64,000 nt of DNA from Clostridium fessum. Its GTDB lineage: Bacteria; Bacillota; Clostridia; Lachnospirales; Lachnospiraceae. Positions 1-8,044 of this stretch are shown here, piece by piece. Both the position numbers and the translations under genes were made by a program. Position 1 is the stretch's first letter; each line of letters opens with the position of its first letter. The stretch is from the NCBI RefSeq assembly GCF_003024715.1, contig NZ_PYLO01000007.1, positions 94,925-158,924 of the forward strand, in the 5' to 3' direction. Under the pieces are notes generated by a model. It was not told the origin of the DNA and made no database searches. It saw only the letters and a list, made by a program, of their open reading frames with translations.

Positions 1-96
1 TATAAATAAGTAGAGAAGAATATGGAGCGAAAAATTTGCCGGTCTATAGATTCAGAAAAATGCTGGAAAATGAATGCACATATAACAATAAGAAAA

Positions 97-147
97 AGGC
101 TGTATTGCCTGCCGCATGGAAGTGCGCGGTAGGTGATACAGCCTTTT
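97..147. terminator. Bidirectional hairpin terminator
   Basis: AGGCTGTAT at 97-105 pairs with ATACAGCCT at 136-144, and the stem continues inward with G-T wobbles (106-115 with 126-135). T-runs follow on both strands, so it can end the minus-strand gene at 166 and whatever enters from the left. Confidence 0.85.
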
Positions 148-165
148 CTATACCAACCATTTTTT

Positions 166-1152
166 CTAGAAATTAAGTTTTTGTCCAATTCCTTTGCCCA
201 ATGCTTTTTCATAGATAAGCTGTGCCGTCCGCACATCAAAGAGTCCCATGCCGACGGATTTAAAGCAGCGGGTCTCGTTCTGCTCATGCGGATGTCCCTG
301 CTTGGTATCTTCGATCAGATCCTCGATAAAGTGGACGCGCTCCTGTGTCAGAACGCCCTTTTCCAGCGGAATTTTCAGATCGCCGCTCTCCTCGCAGGCA
401 TACGGAAGCTCGGTGTACGCGTTCTTGACGAGTTTCCACACCGCATCCGGCAGTTCGCGCCGTTCCGGACGCCAGGAGCCGATGGCAACAAAGCATTTGC
501 CGCGAAGCAGCTCTTCATCATCCGGGTAGAGCGGATCGACCGCCTGGGTGGCGGAGATCAGGACGCGGCTGTGCTCAGCCAGTTCACGGGTATCCGCGCA
601 GGTATGAATCTGGATGGCGTTTTTTCCAAACGATGCCAGACGCGCCGATAAGCGCTCGATAAAGCCGGAAAGATCCTTAGCGTATGCGTCATACAGATAA
701 ATATCTGTGATCGGGCGCACCTCGCAGGCGTAGAGAAGCTGGTGTAGTCCCTGCATACCGCAGCCAACCAGACCAACTGAGGCAGCATCCTCTGGAGCCA
801 GATAGCGCAGTGCGACACCGCCGACCGCGCCGGTCCGCATTGCGGTCAGGGCACTGCCGTTCATAATCGCCTTCGGTAGACCGGTCGTTGCGTCATTTAA
901 AATCATAAGTCCGTTCAGATACGGAATTCCCAGAGAGGGATTGTCCGGAAATTCGGATAACATCTTTGTACCGATGACGGAATCCAGAAAACACGGCATA
1001 TAGAGCATCATATTTTTATCACGCTGTGCGATAAAACGATCCGGCATCTTATAATTGCCGCTTTTGTGAATCGCATACGCATCTTCGATTGCGTCCATGA
1101 CATCCTCTAAGGTGACGGACTGCCACATTTCTTGTTCGCTGAGAAATAACAT
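166..1152 (-). CDS. Ornithine cyclodeaminase / mu-crystallin family protein
   Basis: A 328-residue cytosolic NAD(P)-dependent enzyme of the ornithine cyclodeaminase/mu-crystallin family. Members deaminate ornithine to proline or reduce cyclic imines and related amino acids, so the exact substrate is open. A Rossmann segment with VGLVGCGMQG is visible in the middle, preceded by the family's RTGAVGGVAL stretch; the length is typical. The start at 1152 was chosen because AGGAGG lies about seven bases upstream; a longer in-frame opening exists but carries no ribosome binding site. The gene stands alone and ends at a strong hairpin. Family confident, substrate not. Confidence 0.85.
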   Translation of the reverse strand: MLFLSEQEMWQSVTLEDVMDAIEDAYAIHKSGNYKMPDRFIAQRDKNMMLYMPCFLDSVIGTKMLSEFPDNPSLGIPYLNGLMILNDATTGLPKAIMNGSALTAMRTGAVGGVALRYLAPEDAASVGLVGCGMQGLHQLLYACEVRPITDIYLYDAYAKDLSGFIERLSARLASFGKNAIQIHTCADTRELAEHSRVLISATQAVDPLYPDDEELLRGKCFVAIGSWRPERRELPDAVWKLVKNAYTELPYACEESGDLKIPLEKGVLTQERVHFIEDLIEDTKQGHPHEQNETRCFKSVGMGLFDVRTAQLIYEKALGKGIGQKLNF

Positions 1153-1300
1153 ATCAAAACCTCCTGAATATTTATGAATGAAATAAAACATATATACTAA
1201 AAATAGATTTATCACAAATCAAATGTGGTTTGTATAGCTGGATTGTAGCAGTTTCACGTTTCATTGTCAAGATGAAAACAGAATAAACCGGCAATCTCTG

Positions 1301-1609
1301 GATGCGGCGTCTGTAGGGCTTCAGAATATCACAGGGCTTGCCTGCGATCCGGTTGGAAACCGTGTTGAATGGCCATGTCTCGGCAAAAATATCATGGGAG
1401 GAAGCAATGCGCTCGCCAGCGCCAATATGATTCTGGCAGGCTACGACAAGGTGATCCCGCTGGATGAGACAATAGGCGCAATCTATGAGATCGGTCTGTC
1501 GCTGCCGCTGGAACTGCGTTGTACCTTTGGCGGTCTGGGTAAGACAAAGACTGCTCGGGAGATTCTGAAGCGGTCCGACGCGCATTTTCCGGGGGAAGAG
1601 GCGCGGTAG
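1301..1609 (+). pseudogene. 3' remnant of an L-serine dehydratase alpha subunit gene
   Basis: The frame reads through a C-terminal piece of the iron-sulfur L-serine ammonia-lyase family: LACDPVGNRVEWPC, then NIMGGSNALASANMILAGYDKVIPLDE, ending with an ELRCTFGGLGKTKTA-like tail, to a TAG at 1609 (pieces given in short here). Real alpha subunits need about 200 more residues upstream, with the other cluster cysteines. Upstream in this frame the match fades before 1300, and no start with a ribosome binding site is present. I infer a decayed gene left after a deletion, not an expressed protein. Confidence 0.7.
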
Positions 1610-1700
1610 GTGTAATTCGAAACATCGTGAAAGGACAGTTACAGTTTGTGTAAGGTGCGTACTGTAAGGTGGCATATCTTTTTAAGATCTGAAATAAAAA

Positions 1701-1729
1701 TTGATTAAATAACTCTATAGAGATATAAT
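1701..1729 (+). promoter_or_regulatory. Sigma-A type promoter of the DUF3990/HTH pair
   Basis: TTGATT at 1701-1706 and TATAAT at 1724-1729 with 17 bases between. It lies across the left arm of a large inverted repeat, so a protein bound there would block RNA polymerase. Confidence 0.75.
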
Positions 1730-1758
1730 ATTAATAAAAATATCTCTATAGAGTTATT
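1708..1758. promoter_or_regulatory. Double-dyad operator: 19-bp perfect inverted repeat
   Basis: Positions 1708-1726 and 1740-1758 are exact reverse complements over 19 bases. Each arm itself contains the 10-bp palindrome CTCTATAGAG (1713-1722 and 1744-1753), 31 bp apart, about three helical turns. The arrangement suggests two bound dimers of an autoregulator on one face of the DNA. The HTH protein at 2493 is the natural candidate (inference). Confidence 0.75.
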
Positions 1759-1834
1759 TTCATTAAAACGAATCTATTTTTTATATACCACATGTTTCTA
1801 CTTGCTCCCATAATAGATAAGGAGGTTCCTCAGA

Positions 1835-2512
1835 ATGAGAAAAATTTTATATCACGGTTCCTTGGAAATTATTTCTACTCCTATGTATGGTCAGGGAAAG
1901 GTCTATAATGACTACGGACAGGGCTTTTATTGTACGGAGAGTCTGGAGCTGGCGAAGGAGTGGTCGTGCGCCGAGCGGGAGGACGGCTATGTGAATCAGT
2001 ATGAAATGGATGAAACCGGTCTTTTGATTTTAAATTTGATGGAGAAGCACTACAGCGTTCTTCATTGGCTGGCGATTTTGATGAAATACCGGAAAATCCG
2101 CCTTTCTTCGGCGGTCATGAAACGGGGAAGAGAGTGGCTGCTGGAACATTTCCTCCCGGATGTGGACGGATATGATGTGGTGATTGGGTACCGGGCGGAT
2201 GATTCGTATTTTTCATTTGCAAGGGCGTTTGTAAATAATGAAATATCGTTAGAGCAGCTTTCGTATGCGATGCGGCTGGGAAAATTGGGAGAGCAGTATG
2301 TATTAAAGAGTCAGAAGGCATTTCAGGCGATACACTTTCTTTCTTATGAAGGAGTAGATTCAGTGGAATATTATGTAAAACGAAGAGCCAGGGATGAGCA
2401 AGCTAGAAATGCATACCGGAAAAAGGTGGAAGAGGATGATATCGACGGTATTTATATGCGGGATTTGATTCGAGGGGAGGTGTCGGCTGAGGATGAGCGC
2501 TTATGGGATTGA
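1835..2512 (+). CDS. DUF3990-like protein, possible ADP-ribosyltransferase-fold toxin
   Basis: A 225-residue cytosolic protein. Its first 40 residues show LYHGS with His7, then DYGQGFYCTES with Tyr32, followed by a helix containing AKEWS. This is the pattern I associate with DUF3990, and it resembles the His and Tyr of H-Y-x type ADP-ribosyltransferase and RES folds. Enzymatic activity is inference; no third catalytic residue can be fixed by eye. AAGGAGG precedes the ATG. The stop overlaps the next gene by 20 bases, so the two are translationally coupled behind one operator-covered promoter, as in toxin-antitoxin pairs. Confidence 0.65.
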   Translation: MRKILYHGSLEIISTPMYGQGKVYNDYGQGFYCTESLELAKEWSCAEREDGYVNQYEMDETGLLILNLMEKHYSVLHWLAILMKYRKIRLSSAVMKRGREWLLEHFLPDVDGYDVVIGYRADDSYFSFARAFVNNEISLEQLSYAMRLGKLGEQYVLKSQKAFQAIHFLSYEGVDSVEYYVKRRARDEQARNAYRKKVEEDDIDGIYMRDLIRGEVSAEDERLWD

Positions 2513-3125
2513 ATATCTGGATGATGCGATGAGAAATCTGGGGGAAATGACAGATTATGCGGTCAATGCCTGTGGGATGGATCTGGAAGATTTTTGGAAA
2601 TTGTTTCTTACAACCGGGTATGCAGAAAAATTTGGGGAAGGTGTACCAAGAGTAGTGAGCGGCTTTTCTGGAACGGAGCTTGCGGAGGAAGTGCTTCGAA
2701 AAGCGGGAAAAAAGGACGAACTGCCGGAACCGCAGGTAGAATTTACCTGTTCCAGAGAGTATTGGAGTGGCTGGATACTGGCGTATTATCAGTGGTACAG
2801 TGAGAAGAAATTTAAGGAAATTGAAGCAGGGCTTCCGGTCCGGGAGGTTGTGGAAATGTATCCGGCACTTCATGAAGCTCCGGAGGATAAATTTGTTGAG
2901 GCGGCAGACAGAATCATTCGAAGAAAAGAGCAGGGGAAAAACGCGTTGCGGCGGATCCGGAAGATGGCGGGATATACCCAAAAGGATCTTTCAGAGCAAT
3001 CGGGGGTTACGCTGCGGAGTATTCAGCAGTATGAACAGGGAAAAAAGAAGATTCAAAAAGCATCCGCAGAAACCGTGCGTGCGCTTGCACGGTCACTGGG
3101 ATGCCAGATGGAAGATTTGCTGTAA
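2493..3125 (+). CDS. Helix-turn-helix protein, likely autoregulator/antitoxin partner
   Basis: 210 residues. The C-terminal 62 residues (about 149-210) form an XRE-type helix-turn-helix: LRRIRKMAGYTQKDLSEQSG, then TLRSIQQYEQGKK. The N-terminal part is acidic, of no family I can name firmly, with DYAVNACGMDLEDFWKLFL as a helical segment. The start lies inside the end of the upstream gene. A DNA-binding tail on a variable N-terminal domain next to a possible enzyme fits an antitoxin that neutralises its partner and represses the shared promoter. That role is inferred from context. Confidence 0.7.
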   Translation: MSAYGIEYLDDAMRNLGEMTDYAVNACGMDLEDFWKLFLTTGYAEKFGEGVPRVVSGFSGTELAEEVLRKAGKKDELPEPQVEFTCSREYWSGWILAYYQWYSEKKFKEIEAGLPVREVVEMYPALHEAPEDKFVEAADRIIRRKEQGKNALRRIRKMAGYTQKDLSEQSGVTLRSIQQYEQGKKKIQKASAETVRALARSLGCQMEDLL

Positions 3126-3154
3126 TTGCGAAGGGATTGGACAGTTTCAATTTG

Positions 3155-4573
3155 CTATAGCGCCGTCGCCTTCGGCAGACTGAAAATAAATTCCGTCCCC
3201 ACGCCCTCGGTGCTGACAACGTCGATATTTTCCCCATGTGCCTGAATAATCTCTTTGACAATCGCAAGCCCCAGCCCGGTGCCCTTTTTATCTTTTCCGC
3301 GCGATAAGTCGGTCTTGTAGAAACGTTCAAAGATTTTCTTCTGGCTGTCCTTCGGGATGCCGATGCCGGTGTCTTTGACGGAAATGAAGATTTTTTCATA
3401 CCGGATGGAGGTCTGGATGTAAATGATCGAATCCTCGTGGCTGAATTTGATCGCGTTGTCGATCAGGTTGTAGAGAACCTGCTGGATTTTTCCGAGATCG
3501 GCGTAGACCATCTGGATGCTATCCGCAAAGGTCAGGTCAAACGTGATGCCTTTTGCGCTACACGTGCCCTCGAAGGTTGCGGCGGTATCCTTGATCGTCC
3601 GGTTGATATCGAAATTGGTTCGGGTTAAATAGCCCTTGCTGTCCAGAGAGTTGAGCGTCAGCATGCCCTGTGTCAGCTTGTTAAGGCGCTCGGTCTCGGA
3701 AATGACGATGTGCAGGTATTTGTGATAGAGTTCCTGCGGGATTGTGCCGTCGAGAATTGCCTCGAGATAGCCTTTGATGGAAGTCAGAGGCGAGCGGAAA
3801 TCGTGCGATACGTTCGCGATGAAATTGTGCTGGTACTGTTCCATTTCATTTAACTCGCTGGACATATAGTTTAATGTGCTGGCGAGATAGCCGATCTCGT
3901 CGTGGGTGGTAATCGGGATATTGTGTGCCAGGTTTCCGGCTGCATATTCATTGGCTGCGACCGTAATCTTTTTGAGCGGGAAATAGACCACTTTTGTAAA
4001 AACAAGAAGCACCACCAGGGATAGGAAGAACAGGATGATCGATGTTATGTAAATAATATTCAGAAATCCGTTCTGTTCCGCCTCAATGTTCTGGATTGGC
4101 ATATGAATCACGATGTAGCCGTAGGTCTTCATATTGCCTGTGATCGGGGCGGAAACGGAGAGTACTTTGCTGTCAAACAGGTTGTAATACTGTCCGATGG
4201 AATAGAGTCGGTTGCCCTGTGCGGTCGGGTCGAAATCGTCGATTGCGATGCCGGTACGACTGTCGCTGCTGTCCGCAACGATGGTGCCCTCATGGTTCAG
4301 GATCCAGATATCCGATTGCAGATAGGCGGAAACCGCCTCGAGCTGTGGGTATGCCGAGTCGAGATTGATGGTTTTGCCCTCGTAGGCTTTGCTGCACCGA
4401 TCGGCAATCATGGTCGCCTCGTCATACAGAACCTCCGATTCGCGTTCCACCAGATGGTGGTAGGTCATCTCAGATGAGATGGTCGCGATCGTGATGAATC
4501 CAAGCAGACCGAAGATGAGATAGCCGATCAGCAGTTTATAATAAAGAGAATGTGTGTAGTGGTTTGATTTCAT
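3155..4573 (-). CDS. Membrane sensor histidine kinase
   Basis: 472 residues, second gene of a two-component operon. Transmembrane helix near 13-33, an extracellular sensing domain about 35-170, second helix near 172-197, HAMP about 198-250, then the dimerisation/phosphoacceptor box FIANVSHDFRSPLTS with His257. The ATP-binding domain shows the N box around Asn373, DTGIGIP at 401-407 and GTGLGLA at 431-437. All kinase motifs are intact. The ATG has GGAGG upstream. It should phosphorylate the regulator encoded 52 bases upstream. The external signal cannot be read from the sequence. Confidence 0.92.
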   Translation of the reverse strand: MKSNHYTHSLYYKLLIGYLIFGLLGFITIATISSEMTYHHLVERESEVLYDEATMIADRCSKAYEGKTINLDSAYPQLEAVSAYLQSDIWILNHEGTIVADSSDSRTGIAIDDFDPTAQGNRLYSIGQYYNLFDSKVLSVSAPITGNMKTYGYIVIHMPIQNIEAEQNGFLNIIYITSIILFFLSLVVLLVFTKVVYFPLKKITVAANEYAAGNLAHNIPITTHDEIGYLASTLNYMSSELNEMEQYQHNFIANVSHDFRSPLTSIKGYLEAILDGTIPQELYHKYLHIVISETERLNKLTQGMLTLNSLDSKGYLTRTNFDINRTIKDTAATFEGTCSAKGITFDLTFADSIQMVYADLGKIQQVLYNLIDNAIKFSHEDSIIYIQTSIRYEKIFISVKDTGIGIPKDSQKKIFERFYKTDLSRGKDKKGTGLGLAIVKEIIQAHGENIDVVSTEGVGTEFIFSLPKATAL

Positions 4574-4599
4574 GGTAAACCTCCGGTTACCTCTTCACG

Positions 4600-4628
4600 T
4601 AACAGTTCAGTTCCTTTACTAACAGTTA
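4600..4628. promoter_or_regulatory. Direct repeat TAACAGTT between regulator and kinase genes
   Basis: TAACAGTT occurs at 4600-4607 and 4620-4627, 20 bases apart, two helical turns. The spacing suits a winged-helix response regulator that binds direct repeats. The same core (TAACTGT/ACAGTTA) recurs upstream of the regulator gene. The second copy overlaps the regulator's stop codon. Confidence 0.4.
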
Positions 4629-5339
4629 CCGTTTTACCTCAAATTTATATCCAATCCCCCAGACGGTCGTCAGCGCCCACTTGTCGTTGCCCTTGATTTT
4701 TTCACGGAGCCGCTTGATATGGACATCTACCGTCCGCGTGTCGCCGATGTATTCATATCCCCAGATATGGTCGAGAAGTTGCTCCCTTGTGAATACCTGG
4801 TTTGGTGAGGACGCGAGGAAATAGAGCAGTTCCAGTTCCTTCGGCGGCAGCTCGATCGAGTGTCCGTTGTAAATGACGGAGTAGTTCGTCAGGTTGACGA
4901 TGAGATCCGGATATTCGACAAAATTGCCATGCTGTTCGGTCACGGACGATGCAGGCATCTGCACCGGCAGCTGGTAGCGCCGCAGAACGGCTTTGACTCT
5001 GGCAACCAACTCTTTCGAATCGAATGGTTTGATCATGTAGTCATCGGCGCCCAGCTCCAGCCCCAGCACCTTATCAAAGATTTCGCCCTTGGCGGAGAGC
5101 ATGATGATTGGCACCTGGGAGGTACTTCGCAGTTCCCGGCAGACCTGATAGCCGTCGATGCCCGGAAGCATCAGATCAAGGAGAATCAGGTTGGGCTGAA
5201 ATTCGGGAAATACCCGGAGAGCTTCTTCCCCGTCTCCGACAATTTTCGTTTCAAAACATTCTTTCGTCAGGTAAAGTGAGATTAGTTCAGCAATGTTGTA
5301 GTCGTCATCTACGATGAGAATGCGCTGCTTTTCAGCCAT
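4626..5339 (-). CDS. OmpR/PhoB-family response regulator
   Basis: 237 residues. Receiver domain 1-120 with acidic pocket VDDD at 10-13, phosphoacceptor Asp55 in LILLDLMLPG, Ser82 and Lys104 in YMIKPF. A winged-helix DNA-binding domain follows (about 135-235), with the family hallmarks ELELLYFLASSPNQVFTREQ and RTVDVHIKRLREK. Encoded directly ahead of its kinase. AGGAGG sits before the ATG. The repeats at 4600 and 5370 are candidate autoregulatory sites. The regulon is unknown. Confidence 0.93.
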   Translation of the reverse strand: MAEKQRILIVDDDYNIAELISLYLTKECFETKIVGDGEEALRVFPEFQPNLILLDLMLPGIDGYQVCRELRSTSQVPIIMLSAKGEIFDKVLGLELGADDYMIKPFDSKELVARVKAVLRRYQLPVQMPASSVTEQHGNFVEYPDLIVNLTNYSVIYNGHSIELPPKELELLYFLASSPNQVFTREQLLDHIWGYEYIGDTRTVDVHIKRLREKIKGNDKWALTTVWGIGYKFEVKR

Positions 5340-5369
5340 GTTGATTCCTCCTGTTTTTTTGGATATTTG

Positions 5370-5394
5370 TAACTGTTCAGTACCTTCACAGTTA
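5370..5394. promoter_or_regulatory. Inverted repeat TAACTGT-N11-ACAGTTA upstream of the response regulator
   Basis: TAACTGT at 5370-5376 and ACAGTTA at 5388-5394 are exact reverse complements, in the 65-base gap between mutS2 and the regulator gene. The core matches the repeats at 4600, which suggests a common binding protein. Confidence 0.45.
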
Positions 5395-5404
5395 TGGATA
5401 TTTC

Positions 5405-7810
5405 TTATTTAAATGTCACGATTGTAACGCCTGTATCGCCTTCGCCAAACTCGCCAAGCCGGTATTCCTTGACATAGCTTAATTTCTTCAAGTGGCGGTG
5501 TACGCCCGCTTTCAAAGCGCCGGTTCCACGACCATGTACGACGCGGACCTGCGGAAGATGCGCCAGGTAGGCATCATCCAGGTATTTGTCGAGTACCGGG
5601 ATCGCCTCATCGACGGTCATGCCAATCAGGTTGACCTCCGGCGATACGCTGAAGGACTTGGACATCTTGATCTTGCTGCTTCCGCTTCCGGATCCGCGGG
5701 AACCACCCGTATGCGTGCCGGAAAGTCCCGGTCCGGTGATGGATGCTTCCTCGACCATTTCCAGATCGCGGATATTGACGAGGGAGCGCAGAATTCCCAT
5801 CTGTACATACAGATCGCCCTTGGCGTTCGGCAGGGAGCTGACGGTTCCCTTTAAATTCATCGAGAGAACGCGCACGGTATCGCCGAGACGCAGCTTTTTC
5901 GCGGAAACGGCTTTTTTCGGTGCGGCGGTTTTCTTAACTGCCAGTTTCTTGTCTACATCCTGGATCTTGCCGCGTAGCTTGGTCCGCTCAGCTTCCAGTT
6001 CTTTATTGACGCCGGAAGACTTGGCAAGCTTGTTGATGTTGCGGATCGTCTGATCGGCGGTGTCCTTCGCATCCTGAAGGATCTTCTGAGCTTCCTCGCG
6101 GGCTTTGGAAAGCATTTTTTCCTTCTGCTCGGAGAAACGTTCTTCCTTCTGCTGGAGGCGGTTCTTCAGCGTTTCAATTTCCTGTTTATAGGAGGCGATC
6201 TCTTCGCGCTCTTTTTCAATGGTCACGCGGCTGTTTTCCAGATTGGCAAGCAGATCCTCGAAGGATTCGTCCTTCTGCTCCATCTGGTTTTTCGCCTCGT
6301 CGATGATATAATCCGGCAGCCCCAGCTTGCGGGAAATGGCAAATGCATTACTTTTTCCTGGAATACCGATGAGCAGGCGGTAGGTCGGGCGGAGAGTCTC
6401 GACGTTGAACTCGCAGCAGGCATTTTCAACGCCTGGCGCGGTCAGCGCAAAGACTTTTAATTCGCTGTAATGCGTGGTTGCGATCGTCCGGCAGGTCATG
6501 TTGTGCAGGAAATTTAAAACCGCAATCGCCAGCGGCGCGCCCTCGGTCGGGTCGGTACCGGAACAGAGCTCATCGAAGAGACAGAGCGAATTGGCGTCCG
6601 CCTCATTTAAAATCGAAACGATATTCGTCATATGGGCGGAGAATGTACTCAGATTCTGCTCGATGCTCTGCTCATCGCCAATGTCGGCAAATACATTGTC
6701 AAAAACAGCCAACTCGGATCCCTCAAATGCCGGGATATGGAGTCCTGACTGCCCCATCAGGGTAAAGAGTCCGACGGTTTTTAAAGAAACGGTTTTACCA
6801 CCCGTGTTTGGACCCGTCACAATCAGAAGGTCAAACGAATCGCCAACCCAGATGTTGATCGGAACGACCTGTTTCGGATTTAAGAGCGGATGGCGTCCGT
6901 CCTTGATATTGATATACCGTTTGTTGTTAAATTTCGGTTCCACGCAGTTATAGTGGCGGGAAAGAGCTGCCTTTGCGAAAATGAAATCGAGCTCTGCCAG
7001 AATCGAAAGATCCGAGAGGATCGCGTCGGTGTAAGGCATAAGCTGGCTGGAAAGAGCTGCCAGAACAAATTCAATTTCCCGTTTTTCCTGGATTTCCAGC
7101 TCGCGCAGTTCGTTGTTCAGCTTGACGATCGCGAGCGGCTCGATAAATACAGTCGAACCGGTTGAGGACTGGTCGTGCACCATGCCTGGTACCTGGGATT
7201 TATACTCAGCCTTGACCGGCAGGCAATAGCGCCCGTCGCGCATTGTGATGACGGCATCCTGTAAATAGGTCCGGCTGGAATTTAAAATAGAATTTAACTG
7301 GGTATGGACGCGTCCGCCCACGATCTTCATGGAGCGGCGCACTTTGGCAAGTCCCGGACTTGCGTCATCGCTGACCTCATCCTCGGATGGCAGGCAGCGC
7401 TTGATCTCATTGTTGACCGGCGTCAGCGGATCCAGGGCGCGGAAGCGCTCATCAAGGGAATCATCTGGAAATTCTTCGGATTTCTCATGGCGTCCGTAGC
7501 TCTGCGCGCGGGCAGCGACTGTCAGCAGGGAGCTGACAGCGAGAAGCTCCGGGATCCCCAGGGAACTTCCGATTTCCAGACGTTTCATGGAACCACGCAC
7601 ATCCTTCACGCCGCCGAAGGAGAGACTTCCCTTCATGCGGACGCGCGTCAGGGCATCGGTCGTCTCCGTCTGGCTCTGCCGGATCGTCCCCAGATCACAG
7701 GACGGCTGCAGTTCCCGGCACATCTGTTTTCCCATCTCCGTGGAGGCGTACTCCGTGAGCTGGTCGATGATCTTTGTATATTCGAGAGTTTTTAATGCTT
7801 TTTCATTCAT
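5405..7810 (-). CDS. mutS2: MutS2 family ATPase/endonuclease
   Basis: 801 residues, normal for MutS2. N-terminal core and clamp helices (1-300), ATPase domain with Walker A GPNTGGKTVS and the D-E Walker B in LCLFDELCSGTD, a long coiled coil about 510-640, a Gly/Ser linker, and a C-terminal Smr nuclease domain with VVHGRGTGALK. In Firmicutes MutS2 has been linked to suppression of recombination and, in Bacillus subtilis, to splitting of collided ribosomes. It lacks the mismatch-recognition domain of MutS. The leader upstream carries a tandem repeat and a good promoter. Confidence 0.95.
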   Translation of the reverse strand: MNEKALKTLEYTKIIDQLTEYASTEMGKQMCRELQPSCDLGTIRQSQTETTDALTRVRMKGSLSFGGVKDVRGSMKRLEIGSSLGIPELLAVSSLLTVAARAQSYGRHEKSEEFPDDSLDERFRALDPLTPVNNEIKRCLPSEDEVSDDASPGLAKVRRSMKIVGGRVHTQLNSILNSSRTYLQDAVITMRDGRYCLPVKAEYKSQVPGMVHDQSSTGSTVFIEPLAIVKLNNELRELEIQEKREIEFVLAALSSQLMPYTDAILSDLSILAELDFIFAKAALSRHYNCVEPKFNNKRYINIKDGRHPLLNPKQVVPINIWVGDSFDLLIVTGPNTGGKTVSLKTVGLFTLMGQSGLHIPAFEGSELAVFDNVFADIGDEQSIEQNLSTFSAHMTNIVSILNEADANSLCLFDELCSGTDPTEGAPLAIAVLNFLHNMTCRTIATTHYSELKVFALTAPGVENACCEFNVETLRPTYRLLIGIPGKSNAFAISRKLGLPDYIIDEAKNQMEQKDESFEDLLANLENSRVTIEKEREEIASYKQEIETLKNRLQQKEERFSEQKEKMLSKAREEAQKILQDAKDTADQTIRNINKLAKSSGVNKELEAERTKLRGKIQDVDKKLAVKKTAAPKKAVSAKKLRLGDTVRVLSMNLKGTVSSLPNAKGDLYVQMGILRSLVNIRDLEMVEEASITGPGLSGTHTGGSRGSGSGSSKIKMSKSFSVSPEVNLIGMTVDEAIPVLDKYLDDAYLAHLPQVRVVHGRGTGALKAGVHRHLKKLSYVKEYRLGEFGEGDTGVTIVTFK

Positions 7811-7837
7811 GTTGTGGTAATCCTCTTAATTTAAATG

Positions 7838-7949
7838 GTGTTCACATGATACCGTGACCACTAAATTCGTGAAAGACCTCATTAAGTGGTCAGGTATAAG
7901 TTCTCACTAGACTCGAAAAGACCTCGTCAAGTGTTCACATTATATCACA
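7838..7949. repeat. Imperfect tandem repeat in the mutS2 leader
   Basis: Two adjacent units, 7838-7885 and 7886-7930, share a GTG(T/G)TCA start, an ACTA core and AAAGACCTC near the end. A third partial unit starts at 7931 (GTGTTCACATTATA). TGACCACT at 7854 and AGTGGTCA at 7885 can also pair. The units fall within the first 100 bases of the mutS2 transcript, so they could form alternative hairpins. Confidence 0.55.
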
Positions 7950-7968
7950 TTCCCCGCCGTCTAGCCAA
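7939..7968 (-). promoter_or_regulatory. Promoter of mutS2
   Basis: On the minus strand, TTGGCT (7963-7968) and TATAAT (7939-7944) are 18 bases apart, giving a leader of about 120 bases. Confidence 0.65.
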
Positions 7969-7985
7969 GCATTCGCACTTTTTTC

Positions 7986-8014
7986 TTGCATAACCTTAAG
8001 AAGGAAAGTATAAT
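7986..8014 (+). promoter_or_regulatory. Promoter of the HtrA-like gene
   Basis: TTGCAT at 7986-7991 and TATAAT at 8009-8014 with a 17-base spacer. Transcription should start near 8021. Confidence 0.75.
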
Positions 8015-8044
8015 TAGGATATGTTATGCAAAGGGGAAAGTGAA

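Noticed and set aside
133..651. Plus-strand frame opposite the cyclodeaminase gene
   Set aside because: Antisense shadow of a well-supported gene, no ribosome binding site or domain.
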